Origin: Virgibacillus salexigens
GTDB lineage: Bacteria > Bacillota > Bacilli > Bacillales > Amphibacillaceae
NCBI RefSeq assembly: GCF_014905415.1
Contig: NZ_BNEO01000003.1
Span: 248,001 to 312,000 of the forward strand
DNA: 64,000 bases
Reading direction: 5' to 3'
In this document: in pieces, positions 45,026 through 52,702 of the stretch
Layout of the letters: the number at the start of each line of letters is the position of its first letter
Numbering within the stretch: the stretch's first letter is position 1
Made by a program: the position numbers and the translations under genes
The notes under the pieces: model-generated
Databases searched by the model: none
The model's input: only the letters and a program-made list of their open reading frames with translations
Told to the model about the DNA's origin: nothing

Positions 45026-46234
45026 TTAGAACTTAGTGAACTCACTTTGATTCCATGCGGGTAGCATTTTATTTAAATTTTTATCTTGTCGGTATCCAAG
45101 TGCGTATTCTGCTTGCATCACCGTATGAATTTCTCTCGTACCTTCATAAATTACAGGTGCTTTTGAATTTCGAAGATAGCGTTCTACTGGGTATTCATCT
45201 GAATATCCGTAAGCACCATGGACCTGAACAGCATCATCCGCAGCCTTATTTGCAAAATCGCATGCTTGCCATTTCGCTAAAGATGTTTCTCTCGTATTAC
45301 GTTTTCCTTCATTCTTCAGCTCACCTGCTCGGTATACCAGTAGTCTGCTCATCTGTAATCCTGCTTCCATATTTGCAATCATTTGCTGGACAAGTTGATG
45401 TTTACCAATCTCCTTGCCAAATGTTGCTCGTTCGTGGCAATACTTCACACTTGCTTCTAGGCACGCCATAATTTGACCAACTGCACCAGCAGCTACAGTA
45501 AATCTACCATTATCTAATGCAGACATAGCAATTTTAAATCCTTCTCCTTCTTCACCAAGTAAGTTTTCCTTTGGTACTTTGATGTGATCGAAGAAAATTT
45601 CACCTGTATTACCTGAACGAATACCTAGTTTTCCTTTAATTGCTTTGGACGAGAATCCTTCCCATTCTCTTTCAATGATAAATGCCGAGATTCCTTTATG
45701 TTTTTCTGAACGATCCTTCGTATATGCAAACACAAGAAAGTGGTCGGCCATATCACATAAAGAAATCCATGTTTTTTGACCATTTAAAATATAATAATCT
45801 CCTTGTTTTACAGCAGTTGTTTCCATACTAGCAACGTCTGAACCAGCCCCAGGCTCGGTTAAACCAAAGGCCCCAATTTTCATACCTTTTGCTTGTGGTA
45901 CGAGGTACTTTTGTTTTTGTTCTTCATTTCCCCATTGAAGTAAAGTCATGCTATTTAAACCTGTATGAACAGACACAGCTGTACGAAATGCAGTATCTCC
46001 TCGTTCTAATTCCTCACAAACAATTGCAAGCGAATTATAGTCCATACCACTGCCGCCATATTCTTCAGGTATACAAACACCCATGAGTCCTAACTCTGCA
46101 AGTTTAGGAATGATAGCGGGATCAAATTTCCCTTGTCTATCCCATTCGCTGATATAAGGCATAATTTCCTTATCTGTAAGATTACGTACGGTTTCTCTTA
46201 GCATTTCTTGTTCTTCTGTAAAATGGAAGTTCAT
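45026..46234 (-). CDS. Acyl-CoA dehydrogenase, glutaryl-CoA-dehydrogenase-like
   Basis: A 402-residue acyl-CoA dehydrogenase: FGLTEPGAGSD (FAD/substrate loop), LGIRSGNTGEIFF, HGAYGYSDEYPVERYLRN and the catalytic base Glu364 in IYEGTREIH. The segment FRTAVSVH has an Arg (Arg84) at the place where glutaryl-CoA dehydrogenases carry the Arg that binds the distal carboxylate (YRSAMSVQ in the human enzyme), a residue missing in short- and medium-chain enzymes as I recall them. With the adjacent CoA-transferase this points to oxidative decarboxylation of glutaryl-CoA to crotonyl-CoA. GGAG is 8 bp before the ATG at 46234. Confidence 0.85.
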   Translation of the reverse strand: MNFHFTEEQEMLRETVRNLTDKEIMPYISEWDRQGKFDPAIIPKLAELGLMGVCIPEEYGGSGMDYNSLAIVCEELERGDTAFRTAVSVHTGLNSMTLLQWGNEEQKQKYLVPQAKGMKIGAFGLTEPGAGSDVASMETTAVKQGDYYILNGQKTWISLCDMADHFLVFAYTKDRSEKHKGISAFIIEREWEGFSSKAIKGKLGIRSGNTGEIFFDHIKVPKENLLGEEGEGFKIAMSALDNGRFTVAAGAVGQIMACLEASVKYCHERATFGKEIGKHQLVQQMIANMEAGLQMSRLLVYRAGELKNEGKRNTRETSLAKWQACDFANKAADDAVQVHGAYGYSDEYPVERYLRNSKAPVIYEGTREIHTVMQAEYALGYRQDKNLNKMLPAWNQSEFTKF

Positions 46235-46251
46235 AAACACATCTCCTTTTA

Positions 46252-47400
46252 TTAATTGGTTGGATTTTCATTAAGAATAGCTTGATTATGTTCACCTGGA
46301 TCAGGTGGATGATGTCGATATGAAACAGGAGTACGAGACAATTTTAATGGACTGCCTATCATGTTGATGATACCGGCTGTTGGATGTGACAGATCGATGA
46401 ACATGTTTCGTGCATTTAATTGTGCATCATTAGCTACTTCAGCAATATTCTGAATTGGTCCGCATGGAATGCCTCTTGCCTTACACTCATCCATCCACTC
46501 ATTTGCTTCCTTTTGTAAGAATAATTCTTGTAGAACAGGTATCAGTTTGTCACGATGCTTAACCCGATCAGGATTAGTAGTAAATCTAGGGTCTGTTTTT
46601 AAATCGGGCTTTTGAATAATATCGCATAACGCTCGAAATTGCTTGTCATTTCCAACTGCAATGACCATTTCTCCGTCTTTTGCACAAAAGGTTTGATAGG
46701 GGACAATATTTGCATGATGATTTCCAAGTTGGAATGGGATTTGACCGGACATTAAATAATTACTTCCTACATTTACAAGAGCACTTACTGCTGCATCATA
46801 TAGGGCAATATCGAGTTTTTGTCCTTTTCCAGATTGGTTTCTTTCAATTAATGCACCTTGTATGCCAATACATGCGTACATCCCTGTTAATATATCTGAA
46901 ATAGCAACCCCCATTTTCTGTGGTCCAGTTTCTTTATCACCAGTTATACTCATAAGTCCGCTCATGGCTTGAATGATAAAATCATAACCTGGCATATCCT
47001 TCAATGGACCAGTTTCACCAAATCCAGTAATTGAACAATAAATAATTCCTGAGTTAATAGATGATAATGTGTCATAGTCTAAACCAAATCGTTCCATTGT
47101 TCCTGTACGAAAGTTATTAATAATTACATCGCTATTTTTTACAAGATTTTTGATTTGAGTAATCCCTTCTTGCGATTTTAAATCAAGGGTAATGCTTTTT
47201 TTATTGCGATTTGCACATAGATAATAAGCACTAACACCTTCTTGAAAAGGTGGCCCCCATCTTCGTGTTTCATCACTTCCACCAGGAGCTTCTACTTTGA
47301 TAACTTCAGCCCCTAGATCCCCAAGAATCATTGAACAGTAAGGACCAGCCAACACTCGGGACAAATCAAGAATACGAATATGTTCCAGAGCACCTGTCAT
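46252..47400 (-). CDS. Class III CoA-transferase (CaiB/BaiF), proposed glutarate CoA-transferase
   Basis: A 382-residue family III CoA-transferase: RILDLSRVLAGPYCSMILGDLGAEVIKVE at the N-terminus, FRTGTMERFGLDY, and the catalytic Asp in MPGYDFIIQAMSGLMS; GIPCGPIQNIAEV near the C-terminus. It moves CoA between carboxylic acids, for example succinyl-CoA to glutarate, as the human SUGCT relative does. It is the first gene of the lower operon and is followed by the glutaryl-CoA-dehydrogenase-like gene 17 bp away. The acceptor is inferred. Confidence 0.85.
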   Translation of the reverse strand: MTGALEHIRILDLSRVLAGPYCSMILGDLGAEVIKVEAPGGSDETRRWGPPFQEGVSAYYLCANRNKKSITLDLKSQEGITQIKNLVKNSDVIINNFRTGTMERFGLDYDTLSSINSGIIYCSITGFGETGPLKDMPGYDFIIQAMSGLMSITGDKETGPQKMGVAISDILTGMYACIGIQGALIERNQSGKGQKLDIALYDAAVSALVNVGSNYLMSGQIPFQLGNHHANIVPYQTFCAKDGEMVIAVGNDKQFRALCDIIQKPDLKTDPRFTTNPDRVKHRDKLIPVLQELFLQKEANEWMDECKARGIPCGPIQNIAEVANDAQLNARNMFIDLSHPTAGIINMIGSPLKLSRTPVSYRHHPPDPGEHNQAILNENPTN

Positions 47401-47465
47401 GTTTTCACTCCTTTTATAAAGAATAGGTTAATTATCATAGCTTCTTAAGCATATGATGAGAAGCC

Positions 47466-47533
47466 GGTAAAAAATAAAAAAGCCAATTCAAATAAATTAC
47501 AGAACTTCTGTAATTCAATCTGAACTGGCTTTT
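47466..47533 (-). terminator. Leader or small-RNA terminator upstream of the glutarate operon
   Basis: On the minus strand, AGCCAGTTCA / TGAATTGGCT arms (one wobble) enclose a perfect inner stem AATTACAGAA / TTCTGTAATT and are followed by TTTTTTATTTTTT. It lies between the promoter at 47639-47667 and the CoA-transferase start at 47400. Confidence 0.8.
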
Positions 47534-47632
47534 ATCTGTTGAGTCAGTTCTGGCATGGAACTGTGAACAGATTAGGCAGCGAATTGATAGGTAATTAAAA
47601 GAGCTATTTAGCAACAAGCTAATTAATTCTTA
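47466..47632 (-). ncRNA. Candidate attenuator leader or small RNA
   Basis: A transcript from the promoter at 47639-47667 would first form a hairpin (ATCTGTT / AACAGAT outer stem, CAGTTC / GAACTG inner stem; 47534-47572) and then the terminator. The GAACTG strand of the first hairpin can alternatively pair with the CAGTTC of the terminator's 5' arm, so the two are mutually exclusive, as in attenuators. The 65 bp after the terminator contain a possible second promoter with TATGAT near 47430, in which case the transcript would be a separate small RNA. No known riboswitch class was recognised. Confidence 0.45.
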
Positions 47633-47638
47633 TTTTTC

Positions 47639-47667
47639 AGTATACTATGATAATTAATATTTGTAAA
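47639..47667 (-). promoter_or_regulatory. Sigma-A promoter upstream of the glutarate operon
   Basis: On the minus strand, TTTACA (47662-47667) and TATACT (47639-47644), both 5/6 matches to consensus, with an exact 17-bp spacer. Confidence 0.7.
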
Positions 47668-47676
47668 CGCTTTCCG
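47661..47676. promoter_or_regulatory. cre-like (CcpA) site overlapping the -35 box
   Basis: TTGTAAACGCTTTCCG agrees with the cre consensus WTGNAARCGNWWWCAW at 14 of 16 positions. It covers the -35 box of the promoter, so glucose-dependent repression is expected. Confidence 0.6.
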
Positions 47677-47687
47677 GGACGATTTTT

Positions 47688-47720
47688 TGATAAAAATCCC
47701 CAGGCAATTAGATGCCTGGG
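47688..47720 (-). terminator. Terminator of the structured RNA / mreBH transcript
   Basis: On the minus strand, CCCAGGCA / TGCCTGGG with a 6-nt loop followed by GATTTTT. Confidence 0.8.
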
Positions 47721-48030
47721 TGTAAACTTATGAATATAAGCAATATAGAAGAGGACCAGCGACTAATGAGACTTCCTTCGACTCCCAGTTATCATCGGTT
47801 CCTGAAAGTCACCGTAATTCCATTATTGAGGAACGGAAGACCGACGAAAAACGGCACGATGCTTGCCAACGTCGAACCATCCCCGAATACCGGGGCGAGC
47901 CCATACGTCGCCTAACGGTCTTGCTTTTCTGATGTCTAGCATGAAAGGGCTACCTCCTAGAGGACTAAAGCGTCCTTCCTTTGTGGTAAAAACCACCACA
48001 TCGGAAGGAACTTAAGCTTGTCGGAGGTAT
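47688..48030 (-). ncRNA. Unidentified structured RNA candidate
   Basis: A stretch clearly richer in G+C than its surroundings, with no credible reading frame and many inverted repeats: TACCTCC/GGAGGTA (47951, 48023) enclosing TCCTTCC/GGAAGGA (47973, 48003) and GTGGT/ACCAC; CCCCG/CGGGG (47881-47895); CGACG/CGTCG with GGCA/TGCC (47842-47874); GTTCCT/AGGAAC (47798, 47829); GACCG/CGGTC (47839, 47916); and AGCCC/GGGCT (47898, 47947), which would form a pseudoknot with the preceding pair. The minus-strand terminator gives the direction. It begins about 20 bp after mreBH, so it is either an independent RNA or a long 3' region. It matches no tmRNA, RNase P, SRP or 6S pattern that I could recall. Confidence 0.45.
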
Positions 48031-48051
48031 TTGCCTTTTATGCTTTTCTTT

Positions 48052-49059
48052 CTACTTTGTGGCTTTTTGCAGTTTTGTGATCATTTTTAATGCGCGTCCG
48101 GTTCCGACTGCTACGGATTCTAAAGGATTTGGTGCAAGATGGACAGGGACGATAATTTCAGTAGATAACCATTCTTGCATGCCATTAAGCATGGAGCCAC
48201 CGCCTGTTAGAACAATACCATGATCTACAATATCTCCACTTAATTCTGGAGGGCAGTTTTCTAATGTAGCACGTATGGTCTCTAGAACTTGTTCCAAGGA
48301 TTCTTTTAATGCAAGATGAATTTCTTGAGATGTAATTGTAACCGTCTTAGGTAAACCTGTTACCATATCACGTCCTCGGATTTCCATTGTTTCTTCTTTG
48401 TGATTCGGATGTGCATAACCAATTTCCATCTTGATATTCTCAGCCGTACGTTCACCAATTAGGATATTATAATTCTTGCGGATGTGATGAATGATTTCTT
48501 CATCCATTTTATCTCCACCAATACGAACGGAATTACAGGAAACGACACCTCCGAATGAAATAATTCCTACTTCTGAAGTACCGCCTCCGATGTCGACAAT
48601 GACATTGGCAACAGGCTCATCAACTGGCAGATCAGCACCAATTGCAGCAGCAATTGGCTCTTCAATAAGATGGACTTGTTTTGCTCCATAGCTTGTGACA
48701 GCATTGTGGATAGCACGACGTTCTACGGTAGTACTGCCTGATGGTGTACAAACAACTACAACTGGTTTTCGCATGGACATGCCAATTTTCTTACTAACTT
48801 TCTTCAAAAATTCTTTTAACATTTGTGCAGTGACATCATAATCCGCAATCACTCCATCTTTTAGTGGGCGAATCGGTATGATATTTTGTGGGGTTTTACC
48901 CACCATTTCCTTTGCTTCTGCTCCAACAGCGACTACTTGCTTGGTATTTACATCAATTGCTACAACAGATGGTTCATTCAAAACGATTCCTTTTGACTTT
49001 GAGTATATTAGAATGTTTGCAGTACCAAGATCGATTCCAATCTCCGCAGTAGATAACAT
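48052..49059 (-). CDS. mreBH: Rod-shape-determining protein MreBH
   Basis: A 335-residue bacterial actin, exactly the length of B. subtilis MreBH and very similar in blocks such as [59 protein letters not shown] and [20 protein letters not shown]. It forms membrane-associated filaments that guide lateral wall synthesis and hydrolases. It stands alone rather than in an mreBCD cluster, which fits MreBH. GGAGG lies about 10 bp upstream of the ATG, and a sigma-I-like ACCCCC box about 65 bp upstream. Confidence 0.92.
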   Translation of the reverse strand: MLSTAEIGIDLGTANILIYSKSKGIVLNEPSVVAIDVNTKQVVAVGAEAKEMVGKTPQNIIPIRPLKDGVIADYDVTAQMLKEFLKKVSKKIGMSMRKPVVVVCTPSGSTTVERRAIHNAVTSYGAKQVHLIEEPIAAAIGADLPVDEPVANVIVDIGGGTSEVGIISFGGVVSCNSVRIGGDKMDEEIIHHIRKNYNILIGERTAENIKMEIGYAHPNHKEETMEIRGRDMVTGLPKTVTITSQEIHLALKESLEQVLETIRATLENCPPELSGDIVDHGIVLTGGGSMLNGMQEWLSTEIIVPVHLAPNPLESVAVGTGRALKMITKLQKATK

Positions 49060-49488
49060 AATATAGATCCTCCAATGATGACAGATTTCTTTTATATAAA
49101 TTCTCTTCTTTCATATAGTTTTAGGGGGTAGATATACAAGTGTTAGTAATTAGTAATAGATTTTTTTCCAAATATCCTTATTATACAACAAAAAAACTAT
49201 TATTTACGACAGAATACGTAACATTTGGATTACAAATTGATAGAATTTGAAATAAACAAGCCGCTTTTTTTAGGTTGTCAAGCCGAATTTTGATGAAATT
49301 TTTTCCTCTACTATTATTATTTTCATGTATACCCTATTTTCCCATGAAACTAACTCCTATTAATATAAGGTTTTTAGATTTAAAGAGCAAGAGAAAATAC
49401 GATTGGTAACGGCTGCCAAAAATATTACAAAAAATCCATGCTATGATGATCTTGCACGAAACAAAAACCAAAGGAGTGTGTAAGAAAC
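49060..49488. other. Divergent promoter region mreBH / CAP protein
   Basis: A 429-bp AT-rich region. On the minus strand ACCCCC (49124-49129) resembles the -35 element of sigma-I promoters, but a convincing CGAA -10 element is not seen. Near the plus-strand gene, TGCTATGAT (49439-49447) is a good extended -10 box. No gene is seen. Confidence 0.5.
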
Positions 49489-50340
49489 ATGTTTAAAAAA
49501 ATAGGTGTAGTTACAGCTTTATCTACAGCTTTACTATTCGGGGGAGCTTTTTCATCTTCTGCTGATGCTTCTGCCAAAGATCAATCTCAGGATCAAATTT
49601 ATAAAGTCTTCTATTCTATCAATGGACAAACAAAGACAATTACAGAAGACAATATAAATGATCTTTTAAATAAATATATGAATAAATTACAATTAAATTG
49701 GAACCAAATTAATTGGGATAAGATTAATATAGAAGAAAAACCAGCAGAAAATGAAAAACCTGCTCAAGAAGAACAAACAAATCAGGCTGACAAACCAGCT
49801 CAAGAAAAACCAGAAGAACCAAAACAACCAGAACAGTCACAAGAACAAGAAACACAAGATAAAGAACAGCCTGCACAAGAGCAACAACCGGAGCAAAACA
49901 CGAATCAACAACAAACAGAAGAACAACAAAATCAAAATCAAGAACAGTCTCAATCTGAAGAATTGAGTCAATTTGAACAAGAAGTTGTTGAACTAACAAA
50001 CCAAGAACGTGCAAAACAAGGTCTTTCTGAATTAAAAGTTGATACTGAACTAAGTAAAGTTGCACGTGAAAAATCGAATGATATGGCAACAAATGGCTAC
50101 TTTGCGCACAATAGCCCAACTTACGGTTCACCATTTGATATGATGAAACAATTCGGTATTAGCTATACAACTGCAGGAGAAAATATTGCTAAAGGGCAAC
50201 AAACTCCTCAAGAAGTAGTTGATGCTTGGATGAACAGTCAAGGTCACCGTGAAAACATTATGAACCCTGACTTCACTCATATTGGAGTAGGGTATGTTGA
50301 ACAAGGTAACCACTGGACGCAACAATTTATTGGAAAATAA
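49489..50340 (+). CDS. Secreted CAP-domain (SCP/YkwD-like) protein
   Basis: A 283-residue exported protein: signal peptide (about 1-27, ending ADASA), a small domain, a long Gln/Glu/Pro-rich low-complexity linker (about 80-160), and a C-terminal CAP domain (about 165-283) with VVELTNQERAKQGLSELKVD, ARE KSNDMA-type, GYFAHNSP, GENIAKGQ, WMNSQGHRENIMNPDFTHIGVGY. The CAP domain is that of B. subtilis YkwD; these are cell-wall or spore-associated proteins of unclear activity. Divergent from mreBH. Confidence 0.9.
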   Translation: MFKKIGVVTALSTALLFGGAFSSSADASAKDQSQDQIYKVFYSINGQTKTITEDNINDLLNKYMNKLQLNWNQINWDKINIEEKPAENEKPAQEEQTNQADKPAQEKPEEPKQPEQSQEQETQDKEQPAQEQQPEQNTNQQQTEEQQNQNQEQSQSEELSQFEQEVVELTNQERAKQGLSELKVDTELSKVAREKSNDMATNGYFAHNSPTYGSPFDMMKQFGISYTTAGENIAKGQQTPQEVVDAWMNSQGHRENIMNPDFTHIGVGYVEQGNHWTQQFIGK

Positions 50341-50355
50341 ATATACGAATCTATG

Positions 50356-50389
50356 AAAGAGATTGACTGCGGTCAATCTCTTTTTTTTT
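50356..50389 (+). terminator. Terminator of the CAP-protein gene
   Basis: AAAGAGATTGAC / GTCAATCTCTTT hairpin with a short GC loop and a run of nine T. Confidence 0.92.
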
Positions 50390-50406
50390 ACCAATTATTC
50401 CTCTAG

Positions 50407-50658
50407 ATGGAACTTTTACAATTTGTGTTTATTGATCGTCATGATCGTAAGCAGTCAGTTAAAGTAGAGGTGCCAATTGTGCCAGTTACAATCACCGGTA
50501 TATACCGAATGTACGAACAACAAGACGGTAAGATAAAGGATGATTCCGATGTAAAACGATCTATTGAGGAGGCAATTCATCCGGAATCATATCATGCTAA
50601 AAGCAGTAACGAAATAGCTGAAGGGGTCCAAGAAATAATAGAAAAACGATTGCAATAA
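50407..50658 (+). CDS. Hypothetical protein (83 aa)
   Basis: A small charged soluble protein without a recognised family. It starts 18 bp after the CAP-gene terminator without a clear ribosome binding site or promoter, so the call rests mainly on coding-like composition. Confidence 0.45.
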   Translation: MELLQFVFIDRHDRKQSVKVEVPIVPVTITGIYRMYEQQDGKIKDDSDVKRSIEEAIHPESYHAKSSNEIAEGVQEIIEKRLQ

Positions 50659-50727
50659 GAAGATGCTGATCAAGTTGAGGAGCTAGTAAAGCGCTGATTT
50701 AGGAAGAGCGAAAGGAAAAAGGAATTT

Positions 50728-50780
50728 AAACCGAACTATTTTCTGCAACTATTCAGAGAATAGTTCGGTTTTTGGTTTTT
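50728..50780 (+). terminator. Rho-independent terminator
   Basis: AAACCGAACTATT / AATAGTTCGGTTT stem with a 20-nt inner loop and following T-rich sequence. The remaining 50659-50966 stretch shows nothing else. Confidence 0.8.
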
Positions 50781-50966
50781 TAAAATATAAGTTCTACCAA
50801 AAAACTGAATTCATTAATTCTATTAGGCATGACTTCAGCGAGATCAAATTGGTACTGGGGGCAGCAGTGATTAGTTGTAGAGTTTCCGTTTTATTATGTA
50901 TCCTCCCTTTTTGTTTATAAGTTTCTTTTTTTAAATACGAGGCATACTAGTAGGGAGGTGATATAG

Positions 50967-51962
50967 TTGATTCAAGGTACGGTGAACTGGAATACAAAAA
51001 TAACCCAAGATTGGTTGCAGAATTATGTAGACGATTGGGTAACTTTTTATCAAAAGCAAACAAAGGATGGAGAAGTGGCTTCTTATATTCCCATTTTAAA
51101 AGAAGCTGATCCAAAACACTTAGGAATATCCATTTTAGGCAATAATGGACTATCAGTTCGTTCCGGAAATGTCGATACAACGTTTACAATCCAAAGTATT
51201 TCAAAAGTGTTTTGTTTTATTGTGGCGTGTATGGAAAGAGGGGTAGCATACGTGCTTGATCGAGTCGATGTTGAGCCAACTGGCGAGGCATTTAATTCAA
51301 TCATGCATTTGGAAATGCGAAAATTAAAAAAGCCTTTCAACCCTTTTGTAAATGCAGGAGCGATTACAGTTACTTCTATGTTAAATGGGAAAACGCCGGA
51401 TGAAAAACTAGAACCTTTATTTCAATTGCTGGAAAAAATTCTCGGTCATCGTCCATCATTGAACTTAGATGTATATGAATCAGAAAGAGATTCTTCTATA
51501 CGAAATCGGGCAATTGGTTATTATTTAGTTGAATTAGACTACCTTGAATCAAATATGGATATTACGTTAGAAACCTATTTTAAACAATGTTCCATTGAAG
51601 TAAGTATTGATGATTTAGCAATAATTGGCCGAGTGTTAGCAAATGATGGATTGGATATGCAGACGGATGAGGAAATTATTCCTCGTAAAATTGCAAGATT
51701 AGCTAAGGCATTAATGCTCACATGCGGTATGTATGATGCATCTGGTAAATTTGCTGCTTATGTTGGTATTCCTGCTAAAAGTGGGGTATCTGGTGGAATT
51801 ATCGCTGTAGCCCCACCAAGAGTAAGAGAGGAAGTCTTACCATTTACAGAAGGATGTGGGATAGGGGTATATGGTCCTGCCTTGGATAATCAAGGAAATA
51901 GTATAGCAGGAATAAAATTACTGAAGCATATTGCAACGAAGTGGGATTTAAGTATATTCTAA
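50967..51962 (+). CDS. glsA: Glutaminase
   Basis: A 331-residue glutaminase of the serine-dependent family: IQSISKVF with the Ser77-x-x-Lys80 catalytic pair, NPFVNAGAI, GVSGGIIAVAPPR and GIGVYGPALD NQGNS-type end. It hydrolyses glutamine to glutamate and ammonia. The start is TTG behind a strong GGGAGGTGA site. An AGCS symporter gene lies nearby on the opposite strand, recalling the glsA-glnT pairing of B. subtilis. Confidence 0.95.
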   Translation: MIQGTVNWNTKITQDWLQNYVDDWVTFYQKQTKDGEVASYIPILKEADPKHLGISILGNNGLSVRSGNVDTTFTIQSISKVFCFIVACMERGVAYVLDRVDVEPTGEAFNSIMHLEMRKLKKPFNPFVNAGAITVTSMLNGKTPDEKLEPLFQLLEKILGHRPSLNLDVYESERDSSIRNRAIGYYLVELDYLESNMDITLETYFKQCSIEVSIDDLAIIGRVLANDGLDMQTDEEIIPRKIARLAKALMLTCGMYDASGKFAAYVGIPAKSGVSGGIIAVAPPRVREEVLPFTEGCGIGVYGPALDNQGNSIAGIKLLKHIATKWDLSIF

Positions 51963-51993
51963 ATGAAATATAGTGGCTATAGAGGTGAAGCGG

Positions 51994-52665
51994 ATGTGTG
52001 GAAGGTATACATTATTGGCAGATGAATTAGAGATTTTGACGGCCTTTGATTTAGAGCAAGACACAATTGAAGGATATATACCAAGTTATAATATCGCTCC
52101 TGGTCAGCAAGTGTTAGCAATCATTCACGATGGGAAACAGAAACGAGCAGGTTTATTGAAGTGGGGACTTGTACCTAAGTGGGCGGAAGATGAGAAAATT
52201 GGTTATAAGATGATAAATGCACGTAGTGAGACCGCCCATCAAAAACCGAGCTTCAAACAGCTAATGGGAAAGAAGCGCTGCTTGATCCTTGCCGATAGTT
52301 TCTACGAATGGAAACAGACTTCTGATGGGAAACAGCCACAACGAATTGAGTTGGAAAACCGTAAAGTATTTACTTTTGCTGGCCTTTGGGATAAGTGGGA
52401 ACATAAAGGAAAGCAACTGTTCACCTGTACCATTCTAACCAAAAAAGCAAATACCTTTATGCAAGACATTCATCATCGTATGCCAATCATTCTTCCTAAA
52501 CATAAAGAGGATGAATGGATTCAACCAGTAAAGATGGAACCACTTGTATCGCAGCAACTCTTAGAGTCTTTTGACGAGGATCAATTAAAAGCTTATGCAG
52601 TTCATACCTATGTGAATTCAGCTGAAAATAATGATGAGCAATGTATTGTACCGTTAACATCATAA
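51994..52665 (+). CDS. SRAP domain protein (HMCES/YedK-like)
   Basis: A 223-residue SRAP protein: MCGRYTL with the essential Cys2 (so the start must be the ATG at 51994, not the longer frame), NIAPGQ, NARSET, RCLILADSFYEW, and HHRMPIIL with the catalytic His. It forms a covalent thiazolidine link to abasic sites in single-stranded DNA and protects them. It starts 31 bp after glsA and may be cotranscribed. Confidence 0.95.
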   Translation: MCGRYTLLADELEILTAFDLEQDTIEGYIPSYNIAPGQQVLAIIHDGKQKRAGLLKWGLVPKWAEDEKIGYKMINARSETAHQKPSFKQLMGKKRCLILADSFYEWKQTSDGKQPQRIELENRKVFTFAGLWDKWEHKGKQLFTCTILTKKANTFMQDIHHRMPIILPKHKEDEWIQPVKMEPLVSQQLLESFDEDQLKAYAVHTYVNSAENNDEQCIVPLTS

Positions 52666-52699
52666 AAGGGATGAGCTGTCATCGCTCATCCCTTTTATA
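52664..52699. terminator. Bidirectional terminator
   Basis: AAAAGGGATGAGC / GCTCATCCCTTTT perfect stem with a 7-nt loop between convergent genes. Confidence 0.92.
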
Positions 52700-52702
52700 A
52701 GA

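Noticed and set aside
47466-47640. Lysine riboswitch or T-box in the glutarate operon leader
   Set aside because: None of the conserved L-box blocks and no T-box sequence (AGGGTGGTACCGCG type) were found.
47712-47915. Plus-strand 67-codon frame opposite the structured RNA
   Set aside because: No ribosome binding site, no family, and it lies on the strand opposite the terminator-bearing RNA; its composition reflects RNA stems rather than codons.
49724-50134. 136-codon minus-strand frame
   Set aside because: Mirror of the Gln/Glu-rich linker of the CAP protein; low complexity opens frames on the other strand.
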